The translations under genes were made by a program, and so were the position numbers. Below are positions 59,376-64,000 of a stretch of DNA of 64,000 nt, one piece after another; the first letter of the stretch is position 1; each line of letters opens with the position of its first letter. The stretch comes from Patulibacter minatonensis DSM 18081 (lineage in GTDB: Bacteria; Actinomycetota; Thermoleophilia; Solirubrobacterales; Solirubrobacteraceae): contig NZ_KI912613.1 in NCBI RefSeq assembly GCF_000519325.1, positions 4,808,071 through 4,872,070 of the forward strand, in the 5' to 3' direction. The notes under the pieces were generated by a model. It did not search any database. It was not told the origin of the DNA and worked only from the letters and a program-made list of their open reading frames with translations.

Positions 59376-61922
59376 ACCCCGCGTCGCCTCCACGCGCGGT
59401 CCGCCTGGTCCGCCCCGCACCCCGACGCTGCCGTTCCGGTCGGTGCGCCACAGCGGTACGCGCGCGGCCCGGACCGCGGCCACGGTCGGCGGGGCGGGAT
59501 GGCCGTAGCCGTTGTGCGCGCCGACCTGGGCGATCGCCGCCCGCGGTCGGAGGTCCTCGAGGAGGCGGGGGACGTCGTCGTCGGCGCTGCCGTGGTGCGG
59601 GAGGACGAGCAGGTCGACCGGGCCGCCCGCGGCGCGCCGGAGCGGGATCCCCTCGCGGTCGCTGGGCACGAGGACCCGGAGCCCACCGACGACGGCCCGC
59701 ACCACGAGCGCCCGGTCGTTGGGGTCCTCCCCCGCCGGCGTCGGCCCCTGACCGGCCGGCGGCCACCGGATCTCGGCACGCAGGTCGCCCGCCGCGACCA
59801 CGAGGCCGGCCCGCCCCGGGACCACGCGTCCGCCGGCCGCGCGGACGGTCGCCGCGGCGGCCGCGGTCGGGGGATCCGGGTTGCCGCTGCGTCCGTCGAC
59901 GAGGAGGCCCGGCCGCAGACGGCTCGCCACGGCGGGGGCGCCGCCGGTGTGGTCGGCCGCGGCGTGCGACAGGACGAGCGCGTCCAGGCGGGTGACGCCC
60001 TGCTCGGCCAGACGGTCGAGGACGCGGCCGTCGACGGGGCCCGCGTCGACCAGGATCGTCGCGTCGCCCTGCCGCAGCAACGTGGCGCTCCCCTGTCCGA
60101 CGTCGAGGACGACGACCCCGTCACCGTCGAGCACCGGATGGCCGCCGGGACTACGGCGGGCACCGAGGACCGTCGCGAGCACGAGCCCGACGGCGACGAG
60201 GGCCACGGCGCCGATCCGGACCGGGCGCAGGCGGGAGAGCCGGAGGGCGCGCCGCCCCGGCCCGGTGCGCGCGGCCCGTCGGCGCGCGAGGTCCTGCCCA
60301 CGCACGAGCCACGCGGGGCGCTGGACGACCACGAGCGCGGCGAGGAGCCCGAGGACGGGGACGAGCGCCGCACCGGGCCCCGGCCGGACGACCGCCCAGT
60401 CCGGTGACGCCGCCCAGGTCGCGACGCCGCCCGTCCAGTCCAGGAACGGCCCTGCCAGCCGGACGAGCCATCCCGTGACCGGCGCCCCCTCCGGTCCGAG
60501 CAGGCCGGCGAGCATCCCGAGCCACGTGACCGGGGCGACGACCGGCTCGACGACGAGGTTCGCGGGGAGGCTCGTCAGCGACACGTCTCCCACCCCCGCG
60601 GCGAGCACCGGCGCGGTCGCCAGCCCCGCGCCGAGCGGGACGGCCGCGGCGGCCCCGAGCCACGGCGGCCAGCCCGCCCGTCGAGCCGCCGCCGTGAGCG
60701 GCGGCGCGAGGACGAGCAGCCCGACGACCGCCGCGAAGCTCAGCTGCCAGCCGAGCTGCTCGGGCGAGAACGGATCCACCACCACCGTCGCGATCGCTGC
60801 GAGCAGCAGCGCCCACCAGCGGTCCGGGGCACGGCCGAGCCCGAGCGCCAGGAGCGTCAGCACCCCGGTCACCCCGGCGCGACGGATCGACGGTCCCCCG
60901 CCCGCCAGCGGCACGTACAGCGCGACCGCAAGCAGCGCCCACCCGATCCGCGCCGGACGCGACAGGCCGCAGAGCGCCGCGATCCCGATCGCGAGGGCCG
61001 CCACGAGCGCCACGTTCTGCCCGCTCGCGGCGACGAGGTGCGACAGCCCGCTGCGCCGGAAGCGCTCCTCCTCGTCGTCGGTGAACCCGTCGTCCTGCCC
61101 GAGGACCATCCCGCGCAGGAGGGCGGTGCGGGTGTCGGCGGCGGTGCGCGGAACGACGCCGGCGCCGCTGCCCTCCTCCGCGGGCCCCGGAGCAGGACCG
61201 CCTCCGCGGTCACCCGTCGACGGGACGGCGGCGGTGGGCCCGTCGTCGTCGCCGGGCGCGTTGCCGGCCCCCGGCGCGTCGTCGTCGCCCGGCGCGTTGC
61301 CGGCCCCCGGCGCGTTGTCGTCGCCCGGCGCGTAGCCGGCCCCCGGCGCGTTGCCGGCTCCCGGCGCGGTCAGCGCCCGCTCCGCCCGTTCCCGGAACCG
61401 GTCGATCGCGCCCCGCCAGCCGCCGCGTCTCCCCGCCGTCCCGACGATCTGCGCATCCAGGGTCAGCGCGATGCCGCGCGAGCGGGCACCGACCGCGCCC
61501 TCGCCGACCGGCCGCAGCCGACCACGGACGCGGATCAGCCGGCCGGGGACGAGGTCGGGCGCGGACGCCGCGACCGGCGTCCGCAGCTCGACCGTCGCGC
61601 CGCGCAACCGGACGGTCGTGCGCCAGCCGCCGCTGAGCGACCGGTCCGCCGTCTCGAGGACCTCCACCCGCTCCGACGGACCGACCGCGACGCCGCGCGC
61701 GAGCGGCGCCCGGGCCGTCCGCTCCGCGTCCGCCTGCCGCCACACCCCGACGGCAGCGGCGAGCAGCACCGCCGCCACCGCCGCGGTCGCCCAGCCCGTC
61801 CGCGGCTGGGTCGCCCACGCCACGGCCGCGAGCACGGGCAGCAGCGCCGGCCACCGCGGAGCGACCACGAGCGCCACCGCGATGCACGCCGCCAGGTGGT
61901 GCTGCGGCCAGCGGGCGGTCAT
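59361..61922 (-). CDS. comEC: ComEC/Rec2-type DNA uptake channel
   Basis: 853 residues. Order: N-terminal membrane segments and an OB-like domain (about 1-170), a repeat insert (184-229), the competence domain with about ten hydrophobic segments (SHLVAASGQNVALVAAL, PSIRRAGVTGVL, FSPEQLGWQLSFAAVVGLL), and a C-terminal metallo-beta-lactamase domain (VVVLDVGQGSATLL, LSHAAADHTGG, VLPHHGSADDD). The channel translocates single-stranded DNA during transformation. In the lactamase domain the HxHxDH motif reads HAAADH, so one ligand position is changed. The ATG overlaps the comEA stop (ATGA). Confidence 0.95.
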   Translation of the reverse strand: MTARWPQHHLAACIAVALVVAPRWPALLPVLAAVAWATQPRTGWATAAVAAVLLAAAVGVWRQADAERTARAPLARGVAVGPSERVEVLETADRSLSGGWRTTVRLRGATVELRTPVAASAPDLVPGRLIRVRGRLRPVGEGAVGARSRGIALTLDAQIVGTAGRRGGWRGAIDRFRERAERALTAPGAGNAPGAGYAPGDDNAPGAGNAPGDDDAPGAGNAPGDDDGPTAAVPSTGDRGGGPAPGPAEEGSGAGVVPRTAADTRTALLRGMVLGQDDGFTDDEEERFRRSGLSHLVAASGQNVALVAALAIGIAALCGLSRPARIGWALLAVALYVPLAGGGPSIRRAGVTGVLTLLALGLGRAPDRWWALLLAAIATVVVDPFSPEQLGWQLSFAAVVGLLVLAPPLTAAARRAGWPPWLGAAAAVPLGAGLATAPVLAAGVGDVSLTSLPANLVVEPVVAPVTWLGMLAGLLGPEGAPVTGWLVRLAGPFLDWTGGVATWAASPDWAVVRPGPGAALVPVLGLLAALVVVQRPAWLVRGQDLARRRAARTGPGRRALRLSRLRPVRIGAVALVAVGLVLATVLGARRSPGGHPVLDGDGVVVLDVGQGSATLLRQGDATILVDAGPVDGRVLDRLAEQGVTRLDALVLSHAAADHTGGAPAVASRLRPGLLVDGRSGNPDPPTAAAAATVRAAGGRVVPGRAGLVVAAGDLRAEIRWPPAGQGPTPAGEDPNDRALVVRAVVGGLRVLVPSDREGIPLRRAAGGPVDLLVLPHHGSADDDVPRLLEDLRPRAAIAQVGAHNGYGHPAPPTVAAVRAARVPLWRTDRNGSVGVRGGPGGPRVEATRGAGGP
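61236..61370 (-). repeat. 18-bp in-frame repeat inside comEC
   Basis: Six-residue units alternating NAPGAG and NAPGDD (with Y or D at the first place) are repeated about seven times at residues 184-229 of ComEC. The DNA units are 18 bp and nearly identical, so the tract should vary in length by slippage without breaking the frame. Confidence 0.88.
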
Positions 61923-62662
61923 CCCTCGAGCTGCGCCCGGATCGCCTCGAGCTTCTTGGCGCCGATCCCGGGGATCTCGTCGAGGTCGTCGACCCCCGAC
62001 AGCCCGCCGCGCTCCTCGCGGAGCTTCACGATCTTCGCCGCGGTCGCCTCCCCCACCCCGTCGAGCGTCTGGAGCTCCTCGAGGGACGCGGTGTTGAGGT
62101 CGATCGGGGCACCGCCGCCGGGACCCTCCGCGCCGGCTGGCGCGCCGCCCTTCCCCGCCGACCCTCCGGCGACCCCTCGACCCGCCGCCACCGGGGCCTT
62201 CTGCGGCACGCGGACCTGCTGGCCGTCGCGCACCGGTGCCGCGAGGTTCAGCGCCTGCCGGTCGCCGTCCCCTGTCGGACCACCCGCGCGCCGGACGGCA
62301 TCGTCCACCCGCGTCCCCTCCGGCAGGTCGTAGACGCCGGGTCGTCGGACCTCCCCGGTGACGTGGACCTTCACGCGCCCCGAGCCGCCGCCCAGGGTCG
62401 CGGTCGCCCCGCCGGACCCGCCGTCGGCCGCGCCCGACCCGCCGCTGCCGTCCGCGTTCCCCGACCCGGCACCGCCGCCACCGGACGACGAGCTCCCACG
62501 CGACCCGGCACCGAAGGACCCGCCCTTCGACGCCCCCGCCCCGGTCGCCCCACCCGCCCCGTCGCCGGCCGACGCGGAGACCGCCACGCGCGCGGCCATC
62601 GCCCCGAGCAGCGCGGCGACGACGGCCCCGAGGACGAGGCGCACCCAAGGACGATCCAGCAC
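61919..62662 (-). CDS. comEA: Competence protein ComEA (SLBB plus helix-hairpin-helix)
   Basis: 247 residues from GTG 62662. One N-terminal membrane anchor (10-30), a Gly/Ser-rich linker (32-95), an SLBB domain (VKVHVTGEVRRPGVYDLPEG, then NLAAPVRDGQQVRVP) and a C-terminal helix-hairpin-helix DNA-binding pair (IDLNTASLEELQTLDGVGEA, IPGIGAKKLEAI). It binds incoming double-stranded DNA outside the membrane and passes it to ComEC, with which it is translationally coupled. Confidence 0.95.
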   Translation of the reverse strand: MLDRPWVRLVLGAVVAALLGAMAARVAVSASAGDGAGGATGAGASKGGSFGAGSRGSSSSGGGGAGSGNADGSGGSGAADGGSGGATATLGGGSGRVKVHVTGEVRRPGVYDLPEGTRVDDAVRRAGGPTGDGDRQALNLAAPVRDGQQVRVPQKAPVAAGRGVAGGSAGKGGAPAGAEGPGGGAPIDLNTASLEELQTLDGVGEATAAKIVKLREERGGLSGVDDLDEIPGIGAKKLEAIRAQLEG

Positions 62663-62795
62663 CCCGACGACGCTACGGCGAGGCGCGTTGCACAGGACCC
62701 CGAGAGCGTCGCGGGATCGTTCCGACTTCGCGCGGGCGACCGTGACCCTGCGGCGCTCAGGACCGGGGGCGACGGAGATCGGACGCAGGCGACGA

Positions 62796-63000
62796 CTTCT
62801 GCGTTCTCGTCGCAGAGCGACGCCAACGCATCAACGGACGCGCCTCCCCCGACGATGCCACCCCGCGGAACGGGCCACTTCTGCGTTCTCGTCGCAGAGC
62901 GACGCCAACGCACCAACGGACGCGCCTCCGCCGACGACGCCACCCCGCGGAACGGGCCACTTCTGCGTTCTCGTCGCAGAGCGACGCGAACGCACCATCG
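62796..63000. repeat. 82-bp tandem repeat with conserved hairpin, 3 copies
   Basis: CTTCTGCG begins at 62796, 62878 and 62960, an exact 82-bp period (third copy partial). Each copy carries the hairpin TCTGCG-TTCTCGT-CGCAGA, unchanged in all three. It occupies the gap 62663-63242 between comEA and leuS. The remainder of that gap (63001-63242) is GC-rich with a GCCGCCGCCGGxGC-like pattern, and I see no gene in it. Confidence 0.92.
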
Positions 63001-63242
63001 GCCGGCCCTGCGCCATCAGCGGCGCCCCGTCCTGGCCGGCGGGCCCCGCTGCCGTGACTGCGTCGCCCCGAGCGCCGCCGACGACGCCGTCGCCAACGCC
63101 GGCGGGCGGCAGACGCCGCCGGATCAGCTCACGCACTCAGGGCCGGACGCCGCCGCCGGTGCCGCCGGGTCAGGTCACGCACCCGGGGCCGTTGCCGCCG
63201 CCGGGGCGGCGGGTGCCGCCGCCGACGCGGCCGGCCGGACGC

Positions 63243-63998
63243 CTACCGCACCACCACGTTGACGAGCTTCCCCGGGACGACGATCACCTTCACGACCGTC
63301 TTGCCCTCGAGGAACGGCTGCAGCTTCTCGCGGCCGAGCGCCAAGGACTCGAGCTCGTCCTTCGACGCGCCGGTCGGGGCCATCACGCGGTCGCGGACCT
63401 TGCCCTGGACCTGGACGACGAGCTCGAACTCGTCGCGCTCCAGGTAGCGCTGCTCGGCCTCGGGCCACGGCTGCTCCCAGACCCGGGTGCCCGTCAGGCG
63501 CTCGTAGGCCTCGGCGGTCAGGTGCGGCGCGAACGGCTGCAGGAGCGTGTTGGCGGTGGTCAGCGCGAAGCGGATCGCGGCCCAGGCCTCGGCGTCGGCG
63601 ATCAGCGCGGCGTCGGTGTCCGCGGCCGTCGGGGAGACCGCGGCGTACCCGTCGCCCGCGCCGTCCGCGGCATCCCCCGCGTCGTTCGCGTTCGCGCCCT
63701 CGCGCGACGCCGCCCGCGCGGCGGCCGCCGTCGAAGCGCCCTCCGCGACGGCGTTCCGCCGCGACGACACCGCGTTGACGAGCTCCATCACCGCGGAGAT
63801 CGCCGTGTTGAACGCGAAACGGCCGTCGAGGTCCTGCGTGACCTTGTCGATCGCCCAGTGCGCCTTGCGGACGAGCTCGAGGTCGTCGCCCTCGGGGGAC
63901 TCCGGGGCCAGGATCCCCGCCACCACGGTGTTCGGCTCGGTCGCCGCGACGCCGGGATCGCGGTCGCCGGCGGCCTCGTCGCCCGGCCGTGCCGCGCC
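63243..63998 (-). CDS. leuS: Leucine-tRNA ligase, C-terminal part (5' end outside window)
   Basis: The frame enters from the window edge and ends at 63243; about 251 residues are visible. They contain the anticodon-binding helical domain (KAHWAIDKVTQDLDGRFAFN, TANTLLQPFAPHLTAEAYE with the PFAPH motif) and the end domain (VVQVQGKVRDRV, GKTVVKVIVVPGKLVNVVV). A 40-residue Ala/Gly/Asp insert lies after AVSSRRNAVAEG. It charges tRNA-Leu. Confidence 0.93.
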   Translation of the reverse strand, partial: GAARPGDEAAGDRDPGVAATEPNTVVAGILAPESPEGDDLELVRKAHWAIDKVTQDLDGRFAFNTAISAVMELVNAVSSRRNAVAEGASTAAAARAASREGANANDAGDAADGAGDGYAAVSPTAADTDAALIADAEAWAAIRFALTTANTLLQPFAPHLTAEAYERLTGTRVWEQPWPEAEQRYLERDEFELVVQVQGKVRDRVMAPTGASKDELESLALGREKLQPFLEGKTVVKVIVVPGKLVNVVVR

Positions 63999-64000
63999 AC

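Noticed and set aside
62371..63136. Open frames through the 82-bp array near leuS
   Set aside because: 82 is not a multiple of three; predicted peptides are the same repeat in shifting frames with no real protein features.

Overview
This 64-kb window is chromosomal DNA of a very GC-rich bacterium (clearly above 70% GC by eye, with strong G/C bias at third codon positions and many GTG/TTG starts). The actinobacterial HadAB-like dehydratase pair, the DtxR-like boxes, the PolA without a recognisable proofreading motif and the hrcA-dnaJ-prmA-phoH-ybeY-era order point to Actinomycetota. A Thermoleophilia/Solirubrobacterales-type organism is my best guess, but this is inference. Nearly all DNA is protein coding. 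I found no rRNA, tRNA, CRISPR array, insertion sequence or prophage.

Layout. (1) 1-8.3 kb, an iron/siderophore locus: a non-ribosomal peptide synthetase cut by the window edge, a siderophore-binding lipoprotein, a heterodimeric ABC exporter, a siderophore-interacting reductase and a shortened copy of it, with DtxR/IdeR-like boxes at the promoters. (2) 8.3-16.6 kb: an AbrB-type membrane protein split into two overlapping frames, polA, an ACT-domain malic enzyme, an SDR-type epimerase, and a periplasmic-binding lipoprotein. (3) 16.6-26.2 kb: all seven tryptophan genes on the minus strand in the order trpE-G-[M20 amidohydrolase]-D-C-F-B-A, mostly with 4-bp ATGA overlaps. (4) 26.5-31.5 kb: a secreted glycosidase-like protein, hisIE, and a secreted protein of unrecognised family whose paralogue lies at 43.0-45.2 kb. 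(5) 31.5-39.6 kb: the housekeeping cluster hrcA-dnaJ-prmA ... phoH-ybeY-era, interrupted by an SMP-30-like gene on the other strand. (6) 39.7-49.2 kb: two membrane proteins, a HadAB-like dehydratase pair, the second secreted paralogue, an SDR, pantothenate kinase and lepA. (7) 49.6-64 kb: an ArsR/AHSA1 pair, glutamate decarboxylase, murJ, rpsT, a tyrosine phosphatase, holA, comEC, comEA and the 3' part of leuS.

The most unusual feature is in the intergenic DNA. At least ten gaps carry short tandem arrays (2-5 copies) whose units are imperfect palindromes. The periods cluster at 60-62, 71-72 and 82 bp, steps of about one DNA helical turn. Unit sequence differs from gap to gap, yet three unit families recur at distant loci (13.9 and 29.2 kb; 23.3 and 35.9 kb; 29.0 and 49.4 kb). 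The second point of interest is the pair of secreted 711- and 729-residue paralogues that share unusual motifs I cannot assign to a known family.

How the genes work together: the iron locus would make, export, recapture and reduce a siderophore under iron control. The trp genes form one biosynthetic block. The 26-31 and 43-45 kb secreted proteins probably act on extracellular polymers. The remaining operons serve protein quality control, ribosome maturation, lipid II export, replication and DNA uptake.
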